9,071 nucleotides of DNA from positions 1 to 9,071 of the forward strand of contig PXSE01000116.1 of assembly GCA_003022905.1 (NCBI GenBank), read 5' to 3'. Shown here piece after piece: positions 1 through 6,371 of this stretch (positions are counted from its first letter, which is position 1; each line of letters starts with the position of its first letter). The stretch is from Halobacteriales archaeon QS_9_68_42. GTDB taxonomy: Archaea; Halobacteriota; Halobacteria; Halobacteriales; Haloarculaceae. A model generated the notes under the pieces. The model was not told the origin of the DNA and did not search any database. It saw only the letters and a list, made by a program, of their open reading frames with translations. The translations under genes were made by a program, and so were the position numbers.

Positions 1-819
1 GTATCGATTGTCGGGGAGTTGAGATTGTCGTTCGGCGATGCGGTCGGACAGGCGTCGGAATCGGTCGAACTCCGGCCGAGCGTGGTACACCGCGGTTTCA
101 CCGTGGTCGGTGACGATGGCGAGGGTGTTATTTGCGCCGACGTCGATGGCCGCCGCGTGGGTCGCGTTCTCGGAGTCGAGTGTGTGAGTGAAGCCATCCC
201 GCCGCTGTTCCCGGAGGTGGGCTGGCTGTATGCGGACGGGATGGGTGACGCGAATCCGGTCAGCGGCCTCGTCGTAGACGAGTTCGACCCTGCCGTCGTT
301 ACCGTCCCACTGTGGGTTGCCGTGGACTTCGAGCGTGATTCGTTCCTGATGATCGAAGTCGTAGCGGTCTTGCAGTACGTCGCCGACGCCGAACTCCAAC
401 GTGCTCCGCCTTTCGTTCCAGTCGAACGTGTAGAGGTCATTGCGGACGAGGCCGTGAAGTTCGTAGCCGTCGTCACGAGTGCCCCAGTAGCCCGGTGGCC
501 TCGGCTTCTCGGTGACTGTCGAATCACCGTCGTCGTGATACTTCTCGAGGAGCCGGAAGAACGACCGCCAGGCGTCGCTGTTCTTTCGGGCAACCTGTTG
601 GCAGGTTGCTTTCCCGAGGATGGGTGCATAGTCGTCGTAGAGGTCGCCGAAGTCGGCCTCCCAGACATTGCCGTCGTCGGTGAAGTACTGTTGTCGGCGT
701 CGGTAGGTGAGTTGGTTCCAGAGTGGGGCGTGGGCGGCCAGCCAGTCGAACAAGCATTGTCGGTACCGGTCGCTGACGGGTTCTGCGGTGTACTCGTTTG
801 TGCGCCGTTGGCCGCTCAC
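1..819 (-). CDS. tnpB: TnpB-type RNA-guided nuclease of an IS200/IS605 (IS1341-type) element, 5' part only
   Basis: TnpB proteins are transposon-encoded nucleases that use an RNA from the element's end to cut DNA and keep the element in place. The minus strand is open from GTG at 819 to the window edge (273 codons). The N-terminal half carries the tnpB-like helical region (for example RQCLFDWLAAHAPLWNQ). The start of the RuvC domain is visible as AIDVGANNTLAIVT, with the first catalytic Asp near residue 226. The rest of RuvC (catalytic Glu and second Asp) and the zinc finger would lie beyond base 1. GTG 819 was chosen because a TATA-like box (844-851) sits about 28 bases upstream, which fits a leaderless transcript, and no in-frame ATG lies nearby. 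No tnpA gene is present between the start and the element end near 945. The visible part has no frameshift. The family is clear; the exact start is less certain. Confidence 0.88.
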   Translation of the reverse strand, partial: MSGQRRTNEYTAEPVSDRYRQCLFDWLAAHAPLWNQLTYRRRQQYFTDDGNVWEADFGDLYDDYAPILGKATCQQVARKNSDAWRSFFRLLEKYHDDGDSTVTEKPRPPGYWGTRDDGYELHGLVRNDLYTFDWNERRSTLEFGVGDVLQDRYDFDHQERITLEVHGNPQWDGNDGRVELVYDEAADRIRVTHPVRIQPAHLREQRRDGFTHTLDSENATHAAAIDVGANNTLAIVTDHGETAVYHARPEFDRFRRLSDRIAERQSQLPDNRY

Positions 820-843
820 AGAGATTGTGTCGGCCGGTTGTGG

Positions 844-851
844 CTTAAATA
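844..851 (-). promoter_or_regulatory. TATA-like box of tnpB
   Basis: On the minus strand this reads TATTTAAG, centred about 28 bases before the GTG start at 819. That matches the spacing of a haloarchaeal TATA box to a leaderless start. It is seen only as a motif with correct spacing. Confidence 0.5.
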
Positions 852-897
852 GTGGGATTACAGGAAGCCGTCATTCGGTGGATAGACACTCAATTGT

Positions 898-923
898 CGG
901 CTTCATTCTACGGCTGAAGCCGT
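898..923 (-). mobile_element. Subterminal hairpin end (left end) of the tnpB element
   Basis: Two mutually exclusive hairpins are visible. One is a compact stem at 910-923 (ACGGC, loop TGAA, GCCGT). The other pairs 898-905 (CGGCTTCA) with 915-922 (TGAAGCCG) around a 9-base loop. IS200/IS605 elements end in such imperfect subterminal hairpins, which TnpA recognises. This hairpin lies upstream of tnpB, so it would be the left end. A TTTAC on the minus strand at 945-949, about 22 bases outside the hairpin, could be the insertion or target-adjacent site; this is inference. The gap from 853 to 955 shows no other gene. Confidence 0.55.
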
Positions 924-955
924 GGGCTTTCACCTCGAAACTCTGTAAACCGGCC

Positions 956-1201
956 TCATGCCGGGGGTTCAGCGGCACCGGCGTCGTCGCTGCGCTCCCG
1001 GAACTCCTCGATGTGGGCGTAGTAGTACGCCAGCGCCGTGTGTACGTCCTCGAGAGTCAGTGCCGGATACAGTTCGACTATCTCGTCCGGCGAGTAGCCG
1101 CTGTGCTCGTAGGCACTTGCGATGTTCCATACCCGGATGCCCGTCCCTTCGATGGTCGGGGCGCCGTCGCTGTGGGCCGGGTCGCGGACGATGTTGGTCA
1201 T
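956..1201 (-). CDS. DUF433 domain protein (antitoxin-like, COG2442)
   Basis: This is an 81-residue protein whose whole length matches the DUF433 pattern: an N-terminal IVRDPAHSDGAPTIEGTGIRV strand-turn region (residues 4-24), then YSPDEIVELYPALTLEDVHTALAYYY (about 36-61), the helix-turn-helix-like part. DUF433 proteins are often small antitoxin-like partners encoded just upstream of a DUF5615 or PIN-like toxin. Here the TGA stop overlaps an ATG (ATGA, 956-959), as in coupled operons. That second frame stops after nine codons, and the tnpB element begins within it. The partner may therefore have been cut off by the insertion. The start is supported by a TATA box 26 bases upstream. The DNA-binding or antitoxin role is inferred from the family. 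Confidence 0.85.
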   Translation of the reverse strand: MTNIVRDPAHSDGAPTIEGTGIRVWNIASAYEHSGYSPDEIVELYPALTLEDVHTALAYYYAHIEEFRERSDDAGAAEPPA

Positions 1202-1222
1202 GCACGCATCTTGTACGTCACG

Positions 1223-1231
1223 ATATTTAAA
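1223..1231 (-). promoter_or_regulatory. TATA-like box of the DUF433 gene
   Basis: The minus strand reads GTTTAAATAT, centred about 26 bases before ATG 1201. This is a strong haloarchaeal TATA match and implies a leaderless mRNA. Confidence 0.6.
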
Positions 1232-1304
1232 CGGTCGTCGCTCGGCTTATCGTCGATGCACACCGATCGGACGCCGCTCCATGATAGTGACTACTATAAG
1301 TCAT

Positions 1305-1342
1305 TACCGAATCGGCCGCTCGACTGCGGGCGGCCGTACCGG
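1305..1342 (+). repeat. Structured repeat, copy A (hairpin with CGACTGC loop)
   Basis: The element starts TACCGAATC and ends TACCGG. Between them a 7-base-pair stem (1313-1319 with 1330-1336) encloses a loop region containing CGACTGC. A second copy lies on the minus strand at 6205-6243. By eye 33 of 39 aligned positions are identical, and two stem positions differ by matched changes on both arms. Copy A lies in the 313-base region between the divergent DUF433 and moxR genes, about 180 bases before the moxR start and in the same orientation. It could be a structured RNA, a protein-binding dyad or a small dispersed repeat; the sequence does not decide. Confidence 0.6.
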
Positions 1343-1389
1343 TAAACAGGTAAGCAACCACTATGAGAGGGCCGCTGGAGACGCCGTCC

Positions 1390-1408
1390 GTGTGCCTATA
1401 TTCCACAC
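1390..1408 (+). promoter_or_regulatory. Candidate moxR-operon promoter: TATA-like box within a dyad
   Basis: A TATA-like CTATATT (1396-1402) lies exactly between the inverted repeat GTGTG (1390-1394) and CACAC (1404-1408). Transcription from it would begin near 1425 and leave a leader of about 90 bases before ATG 1515. The dyad around the box looks like a repressor site, but no regulator is known. No better TATA-like motif lies 25-30 bases before 1515. Confidence 0.35.
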
Positions 1409-1514
1409 GCCCCACAGTGCTTACGTCGCTTCGGCCCCTGCGACGGACAATGGCAGGCATACCGCGATCAAAGGACGTATGCGAGGTTTCGCCCGGGAGC
1501 CGATAGGCCCCCGC

Positions 1515-2483
1515 ATGAACGACACCACGAACCAGTCGGCGGCGACGCGGGCCGACGCGCCAGATGTCGAGACGGCCGGCGAGACGGCGCGGGCGGTCAT
1601 CGACAACGTCCAAGAGGTCATCGTCGGCAACGACGACGCCATCGAGCACCTCGTGACCGCACTGCTCGGCGGGGGGCACGTCCTGCTTGAGGATGTCCCG
1701 GGCGTCGGCAAGACGATGCTGGCCCGCTCCGTGGCGGAGTCCTTCGACTGCTCGTTCAACCGCGTGCAGTTCACGCCGGACCTCCTGCCGGCCGACATTA
1801 CGGGCGCCAACGTGTACAACCAACGCGAGAGCGAGTTCGAGTTCCGCCCCGGTCCCGTCTTCGCCAACGTCGTGCTGGGCGATGAGATAAACCGCGCGCC
1901 GCCGAAGACCCAGGCGGCGCTGCTGGAGGCCATGGAGGAAGAGCAGGTCACCGTCGACGGCGAGACCCGGTCCGTGCCGGACCCGTTCGTCGTCATCGCA
2001 ACGCAGAACTCCGTCGAGCGCGAGCGGACCTACGAGCTCCCGGCGGCCGAACTGGACCGATTCATGCTGAAACTCGAACTCGGCTACCCCTCGGAAGCCG
2101 ACGAGGCGACGGTCATCGACCGCGCCGTCGGCGGCCACGCCATCGAGAAGATCGCGCCGGTCGCCGGCGTCTCGGACCTCCTGGCCGCCCGGCTGACGGC
2201 CGCCGACATCGAGGTCAGCGAACCCGTCCGGGCGTACGTGACGCGGCTTGCGACCTACACCCGCGAGCACGCCCAATTGGGCGCCAGCCCCCGCGGCTCC
2301 ATCGACCTCGTCCGGGCCGCACAGGGGCGGGCACTGCTCGAGGCCCGCTCGTACGTCGTCCCGGACGACGTCCAGGCGGCGGCGCCCGTGGTCTTTCCCC
2401 ACCGGATGCGGACCGACCCGGGGAACGACGACGCCAGGACGGTCGTCGAGCGCGCCCTCGAAACCGTCCCCGTCGAGGAGTGA
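1515..2483 (+). CDS. MoxR family AAA+ ATPase
   Basis: This 322-residue cytoplasmic ATPase is of the usual MoxR length. Visible motifs are Walker A (DVPGVGKTM, residues 60-68, Lys66), Walker B (VVLGDEIN, 119-126, Asp123/Glu124), sensor 1 (IATQN, 161-165), the LDRF arginine (Arg182) and a sensor-2 region (GASPRGS, Arg260). MoxR ATPases act as chaperones that mature or remodel partner proteins, usually DUF58 or vWA proteins encoded next door. The DUF58-type and transglutaminase genes directly downstream fit this. The frame stays open further upstream, with an ATG at 1479. ATG 1515 was chosen because the region before it is basic and unlike the acidic protein. The stop overlaps the next start (GTGA). 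Confidence 0.93.
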   Translation: MNDTTNQSAATRADAPDVETAGETARAVIDNVQEVIVGNDDAIEHLVTALLGGGHVLLEDVPGVGKTMLARSVAESFDCSFNRVQFTPDLLPADITGANVYNQRESEFEFRPGPVFANVVLGDEINRAPPKTQAALLEAMEEEQVTVDGETRSVPDPFVVIATQNSVERERTYELPAAELDRFMLKLELGYPSEADEATVIDRAVGGHAIEKIAPVAGVSDLLAARLTAADIEVSEPVRAYVTRLATYTREHAQLGASPRGSIDLVRAAQGRALLEARSYVVPDDVQAAAPVVFPHRMRTDPGNDDARTVVERALETVPVEE

Positions 2484-3268
2484 GCGGGATGCGCTGGCCA
2501 CTCGGGTTGCGGCCGACCCGGCGGGGGGCGGCCGTCGCCGCCGTCGCCGGTCTCGCCTTCGCCGTCGGCGCGCTGACAAGCGCCCGGTCGCTGAACGCCG
2601 TCGTCGTGCCGGCGGTGGTCGCGCTGGCCGCCGGCGCCGTCCAGCTCGTCTGGGCGGACCCGTCGAGCGTCGAGCGGACCGAGCCGGTGCCGGGCTTTCC
2701 CGGGGAGCGCCGGACGGTCGCCGTGACCGTCGAGTCGGCGGTTCCCTGCACGGTAACCGACGCCGTCGGCGCGGGGCTGTCGCCCGCCGGTGAGCCGTCG
2801 GCGGCCGTCGGCCACGGCGGGCGCTTCGAGTACGCCGTCGAGCTGACGGCCCGCCGGGACATCCACTGGCGGGCCAGCGCCAAGCGGCAGGCCGACGAGT
2901 TCGTCGTCGCCGAGTACGAGAGCTACGCGGAGGTCGACGCCGTCACCGTCGTCGGGGAGGCGCCGCCGGAGGGCGCCGACGAGATGGCCGCCACGGTCGC
3001 CAGCGTCGCGGCGTTCCTCCACGACGCGGGCGTTCCGGTGACCGTCGTCGTTCCCGGCGGCCGGTGTGTCGCCCCGCCGGGGGAGATGGGCCCGCTGTTA
3101 CGACTACTGGCGGTCACCGACGCCGGTCGCCTCGAGACCGACCAGCGGAGCGGCGCCGACGTGTACGTCCGCGGCGAGGACAGCGCCGCGACGGTGTCGA
3201 TGGAGGACCGCGAGGTGGCGTTCGGCGGAGTGGCCGGCGAGCGGCGCGACCGGGAGGTGGTCGCGTGA
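2480..3268 (+). CDS. DUF58-type membrane protein, apparently lacking its central segment
   Basis: This is a 262-residue protein. Two hydrophobic segments (about 16-33 and 38-58) form a membrane hairpin. A beta-rich region follows, then the DUF58 signature DIHWRASAKRQADEFVVAEY (127-146), then an Asp/Val-rich C-terminal domain. In related haloarchaeal proteins, as I recall them, some 70-85 residues, including an R-x-Y-x-x-G-D motif, separate the ELTARR-like strand from the HW-x-(S/T)AKR motif. Here the two are fused at Arg126/Asp127 (base 2858). This looks like an in-frame deletion or a compact variant. GTG 2480 overlaps the moxR stop; ATG 2489 is an alternative. The gene is probably co-translated with moxR and the transglutaminase. 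Its likely role is a membrane partner of the MoxR ATPase; the substrate is unknown. Confidence 0.8.
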   Translation: MSGMRWPLGLRPTRRGAAVAAVAGLAFAVGALTSARSLNAVVVPAVVALAAGAVQLVWADPSSVERTEPVPGFPGERRTVAVTVESAVPCTVTDAVGAGLSPAGEPSAAVGHGGRFEYAVELTARRDIHWRASAKRQADEFVVAEYESYAEVDAVTVVGEAPPEGADEMAATVASVAAFLHDAGVPVTVVVPGGRCVAPPGEMGPLLRLLAVTDAGRLETDQRSGADVYVRGEDSAATVSMEDREVAFGGVAGERRDREVVA

Positions 3269-5463
3269 GCGCCGCCGACCTCGAGGCCCGCCTCGGCGCC
3301 CTCGAGGAGCGGATGCCGACCGCCCGACTCGTCGCGCTGGCCGGCGTCGCCCTCACGCTTGGGGCCTTCCTGTCGGTCCTCCACGAGGTGCTGGTCGTCG
3401 TCGGCGACCCCGAACCGCTGTACTACGTCGTCGCCGGCGCCGTCGTCGCGGGAACGGTGCTGGCCCGGGTCATCCGTCCCCGCACCGCCGCGGCGCTCGG
3501 CGTCGCCGCCATCACCGCCGGCATGTACCTCTATGTCACGTCGCTGCCCGGCGGGTTCGGCTTCCTCGCGCTTTTAAAACCGATGCTCGACGACGCCGCC
3601 GCGCTGCTGTCGGGGCTGTCGGTGCTCCGCATCGTCAACGCCGACGTGTGGGCACTGGCGGCGGCGCCGGCGCCCGTGTTCCTGGCCTGGTACCTGGCCG
3701 TCCGCCGGCGGTACGTCGCCGCGGGCGGGGTGGCGGGCGTCGCCCTCGGCGTGGTGGTGCTGACCGGCGACGCGACGACCGTTACAACGCTTTCCGGCGC
3801 CCTCGGGGTGACGCTCACGGCGGCGTTCGGCGACTGCGACCGCCGTGGCGAGCGCCTCCGGAACGCCGACGGAGTGGTCGTCGTCCTCTCGGCGATGGTC
3901 GTGCTGACGCTGTTCGTCGGCCTCGTGCCCGGCGCGGCCGGCACGCTCGTAGCGACGGACGGCGCCGGCGGCGGAACCTCGACGGTGGAGTCGAGTCTGG
4001 TCTACGCCGGCGACAGCCTCGCGGTCGCCGGGTCGGTCGAGCTCACCCCCGAGGTGCGGTACACGGTTGAGGCCAGCGACGATGCCTACTGGCGGGTGGC
4101 CACCTACGACCGCTACACCGGCGGCGGGTGGGTCCGGACCGGCGAGCGCCGGCGCTACGACGGGCCGCTCCCTGCGCCGCCGGGACGGACCCGCACCGTC
4201 GAGCAGCGGTACACCGCCGAGACGTCCGTCGCGACGATGCCGGCCGCAAATAGCCCGACCGAGGTCCGGAACGTCCCGGTCCCGGTCCGGGCGACCGCGG
4301 CGGGCGACCTCCAGCCGGCCAGTCCGCTGCAGGCCGGGGAGTCCTACGAGGTAACGAGCGAGCAGCCGACCGCCGGGTCCCGGGAACTCCGGGCGGCCGG
4401 CACGGAGTACCCCGACGAGGTCGAAACGCGGTACACGCAGCTGCCGTCGAGTTCGCCCGACCGGGTCGAGGAACGGACTGACCGGCTGACGGCCAACGCC
4501 GACAACCCCTACGACACCGCCCGCGTCGTCGAGCAGTACCTCGAGAACAACTACGAGTACTCCTTGGACGTCGAGCGACCGCGGGGCAACGTCGCCGACC
4601 GGTTCCTCTTCGAGATGGACGCCGGCTACTGCACCTACTTCGCAACGACGATGGTGACGATGCTCCGGACCCAGGAGGTTCCCACCCGCCTCGCGGTCGG
4701 CTACACGCCCGGCCAGCAGGTCGACGACAACGAGTGGGTCGTCCGCGGGTACGACTCCCACGCATGGGTGGAGGTCTACTTCCCCGACCAGGGCTGGGTC
4801 CGGTTTGACCCGACGCCCTCGGTCCCTCGCGAGCGGACCGAGCGCCAGCAACTCGCGGACGCCCGGAGCGACGGCGGCGCCGGCGTCGATACCAACGATT
4901 CCATCGACTCGGAGATCGACTCCGGAACGCCGGAGCCGCGAACGCCCGCGGGGACCGACTCCGAGACCGTCCCCGGCGCCGACGGCGGCCGGACGCCGGC
5001 GAGCGGCCCCGGCGGTGGGAGTGACCGTGACGGCAGCGGCGGCGGTGGCCCCCCGGCGATACCGCTGCCGACCCGCGAGCAGGCCGGTCTCGGCGTCGTG
5101 GTCCTGGCGGGGCTAGCCGCCGCCGGTCGACGGACCGGCGCCGACCGACGGCTCTACCGGGCGGTGTGGCTCCGTCGGCTCCCGGACGGCCCCCCGGAGG
5201 CCGTCGTCGAGGGGGCCTTCCACCGGATCGTCCACCTCGAAGAGCGGGCCGGCCGGGACCGGCGGCCGGGCGAGACGGCGCGGTCGTTCCTGGCCGACAG
5301 CGACGAGCGGGCTCGCCGGGTCGGGGAACTGTACGAGCGGACCCGGTACGGCCACGGCGCCGACGAGGGCGACGCCGCCGAGGCCGAGGCGCTCGTGGCG
5401 GACCTGCTCGAGGAGCGCTCCCGGCTTCCAACCCGGCTAAAACCGGGCTCAGGGTCCCGATAG
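3265..5463 (+). CDS. TgpA-like membrane transglutaminase (transglutaminase core plus DUF4129-like C-terminus)
   Basis: This 732-residue membrane protein has about seven hydrophobic segments in residues 21-222. An external region follows, with a transglutaminase core: Cys456 (GYCTYFATTMVTMLR), His499 (YDSHAWVEVYF) and Asp515 (WVRFDPTPS). The spacing of 43 and 16 residues matches a papain-like Cys-His-Asp triad. After a Gly/Ser/Pro/Thr-rich linker (about 545-600) come one more hydrophobic segment (about 605-623) and a cytoplasmic DUF4129-like tail with RPGETARSFL and ELYERTRYG. The family includes bacterial TgpA; the reaction here (cross-linking or proteolysis of surface proteins) is inferred. 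GTG 3265 overlaps the DUF58 stop (GTGA), the same coupling as the previous junction, and was preferred to the longer upstream frame, which runs antisense-like into the DUF58 gene. Confidence 0.9.
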   Translation: MSAADLEARLGALEERMPTARLVALAGVALTLGAFLSVLHEVLVVVGDPEPLYYVVAGAVVAGTVLARVIRPRTAAALGVAAITAGMYLYVTSLPGGFGFLALLKPMLDDAAALLSGLSVLRIVNADVWALAAAPAPVFLAWYLAVRRRYVAAGGVAGVALGVVVLTGDATTVTTLSGALGVTLTAAFGDCDRRGERLRNADGVVVVLSAMVVLTLFVGLVPGAAGTLVATDGAGGGTSTVESSLVYAGDSLAVAGSVELTPEVRYTVEASDDAYWRVATYDRYTGGGWVRTGERRRYDGPLPAPPGRTRTVEQRYTAETSVATMPAANSPTEVRNVPVPVRATAAGDLQPASPLQAGESYEVTSEQPTAGSRELRAAGTEYPDEVETRYTQLPSSSPDRVEERTDRLTANADNPYDTARVVEQYLENNYEYSLDVERPRGNVADRFLFEMDAGYCTYFATTMVTMLRTQEVPTRLAVGYTPGQQVDDNEWVVRGYDSHAWVEVYFPDQGWVRFDPTPSVPRERTERQQLADARSDGGAGVDTNDSIDSEIDSGTPEPRTPAGTDSETVPGADGGRTPASGPGGGSDRDGSGGGGPPAIPLPTREQAGLGVVVLAGLAAAGRRTGADRRLYRAVWLRRLPDGPPEAVVEGAFHRIVHLEERAGRDRRPGETARSFLADSDERARRVGELYERTRYGHGADEGDAAEAEALVADLLEERSRLPTRLKPGSGSR
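5432..5447 (+). terminator. Small hairpin at the end of the transglutaminase gene, possible terminator
   Basis: CCCGG and CCGGG pair around the loop CTAAAA, inside the last codons of the gene. No T-run follows, so termination is only a guess. Confidence 0.2.
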
Positions 5464-5464
5464 T

Positions 5465-5473
5465 GTTTAATAT
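5465..5473 (+). promoter_or_regulatory. TATA-like box of aIF1
   Basis: GTTTAATAT begins one base after the transglutaminase stop and lies about 30 bases before ATG 5499. It allows aIF1 to be transcribed apart from the upstream operon. Confidence 0.5.
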
Positions 5474-5498
5474 GGCCGTCGTGTAGACAGCGAGTGTA

Positions 5499-5792
5499 AT
5501 GTCGGAAGTCTGCTCGACGTGCGGGCTCCCTGAGGAACTCTGCGTCTGCGAGGACGTCGCAAAGGAGTCCCAGGAGATCAACATCCGCATCGACGAGCGC
5601 CGATACGGGAAAGAGGTAACGGTCATCGAAGGGTTCGACCCCCGCGACGTGGACCTGGACTCGCTGTCCAGCGACCTGAAGTCGAAGTTCGCCTGCGGTG
5701 GCACCGTCGAGGATGGGGTCATCGAACTGCAGGGCAACCACCTCGATCGCATCGGGGACTTCCTTCGCGAGAAGGGGTACAACGTTGCGTAG
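5499..5792 (+). CDS. sui1: Archaeal translation initiation factor aIF1 (SUI1/eIF1 family)
   Basis: This is a 97-residue protein of the usual archaeal SUI1 length. An N-terminal CxxC-x6-CxC knuckle (Cys5, Cys8, Cys15, Cys17) probably binds zinc. The SUI1 fold follows: [32 protein letters not shown] is the conserved core, ending in a helix [14 protein letters not shown]. In archaea aIF1 binds the small ribosomal subunit and helps choose the start codon. The gene lies on the same strand 35 bases after the transglutaminase operon and has its own TATA-like box. Its stop (TAG, 5790-5792) faces the converging rhodanese gene with no clear gap. Confidence 0.95.
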   Translation: MSEVCSTCGLPEELCVCEDVAKESQEINIRIDERRYGKEVTVIEGFDPRDVDLDSLSSDLKSKFACGGTVEDGVIELQGNHLDRIGDFLREKGYNVA

Positions 5793-5794
5793 GA

Positions 5795-6142
5795 CCCTCT
5801 GACCGCACGTCCCTCGTCGGCGGGGGCCTCGGTTTCCTCGCTTTTCAGTTCGTAGGGCCAGCCCTCGATGCCCGGCTCCAGGGAGTCGACCCGCCCGGAG
5901 AACTCCTCGAAGGAGCCAATGAGCCGCGCCGCCTGGACGCTGGCCTCGCCCTTCGGACAGACGGTGACGACCCGGTCGGCGTCGGCCACCTCGCCGATGC
6001 GGTCGGTCAGTTCCTCGAAGGGCACGTTCTCGCTGCCGGGGATGTGACCGCGGCGGAACGCCGCCGGCGATCGAATGTCGACCACCCTGATGTCGGCGTC
6101 GAGCAGCTCGCGAAGCTCCTCCGCTGAGAGTTCGCCATCCAT
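5795..6142 (-). CDS. Rhodanese-like domain protein with no stop codon in the expected place
   Basis: Residues 1-97 form a single rhodanese domain: VVDIRSPAAFRRGHIPGSENVPF (20-42) and the active-site loop VCPKGEAS with Cys62. Such proteins carry sulfane sulfur on this Cys; partner and substrate are unknown. An acidic tail follows to about residue 114, but no stop occurs before the frame runs antisense through aIF1 and the transglutaminase gene to 4043 (699 codons in all). The coordinates given end at the last codon before aIF1. The minus strand has no stop in any frame between 5793 and 5845. A one-base shift would end the gene at 5719, inside aIF1. A lost stop, a frameshift or an assembly error are all possible. 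ATG 6142 has a TATA-like box 26 bases upstream. Confidence 0.75.
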
Positions 6143-6165
6143 ACCGACCGGTAGGGGACGAGCGG

Positions 6166-6171
6166 CTTAAG
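6166..6171 (-). promoter_or_regulatory. TATA-like box of the rhodanese gene
   Basis: CTTAAG lies 26 bases before ATG 6142, the right spacing for a leaderless haloarchaeal transcript. The core is short, so the call is moderate. Confidence 0.45.
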
Positions 6172-6180
6172 CGAACGGGC

Positions 6181-6198
6181 TCACGGCGATTGCCGTGA
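6181..6198. other. Perfect 7-base inverted repeat next to the rhodanese promoter
   Basis: TCACGGC and GCCGTGA flank the loop GATT, with two further G-C pairs beyond a mismatch. It lies just upstream of the TATA-like box of the rhodanese gene. It may be an operator or part of a structured transcript; it lacks the T-run of a terminator. Confidence 0.45.
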
Positions 6199-6204
6199 CC
6201 CTTT

Positions 6205-6243
6205 CCGGTACGACCGTCCGCAGTCGGGACGGTCGATTCGGTA
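6205..6243 (-). repeat. Structured repeat, copy B (9-base-pair hairpin with CGACTGC loop)
   Basis: On the minus strand the element starts TACCGAATC and ends TACCGG. A perfect 9-base-pair stem (plus-strand arms 6211-6219 and 6227-6235) encloses the 7-base loop CGACTGC. Relative to copy A (1305-1342), an A-T pair replaces G-C at the third stem position and a T-A pair replaces C-G at the seventh. Flanks and loop are unchanged. It lies about 70 bases before the rhodanese start and in that gene's orientation. The remaining 229-base intergenic region (6143-6371) has no gene that I can support. Confidence 0.65.
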
Positions 6244-6371
6244 CTGGCCCACACTGGCGGACGTAACTGTTCAAAACCCACGTGATGCGCCGGGCAGAAT
6301 CGCGAGGAAGGACGCTTCTGCGCGAACTACTCTTTACAGACGGACGTACGGCAGTATCACAGCCGTCAGTA

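Noticed and set aside
19..852. Long plus-strand open frame opposite tnpB
   Set aside because: It mirrors the tnpB reading frame on the other strand; its protein has no recognisable domain, while the minus strand carries the clear RuvC start.
1363..1506. Short plus-strand frame of 47 codons in the moxR leader (second in-frame ATG at 1450)
   Set aside because: The protein is basic and Arg-rich, unlike haloarchaeal proteins, and has no conserved motif. It is noted only as a possible leader frame.
4043..5794. Minus-strand continuation of the rhodanese frame through aIF1 and the transglutaminase gene
   Set aside because: It is Arg/Pro-rich shadow sequence antisense to two well-supported genes; stop-free antisense frames are common in GC-rich DNA.
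6143..6371. tRNA-like stretch GTTCAAAACCC (6269-6279) in the intergenic region
   Set aside because: No T-stem, anticodon stem or acceptor stem can be formed around it.
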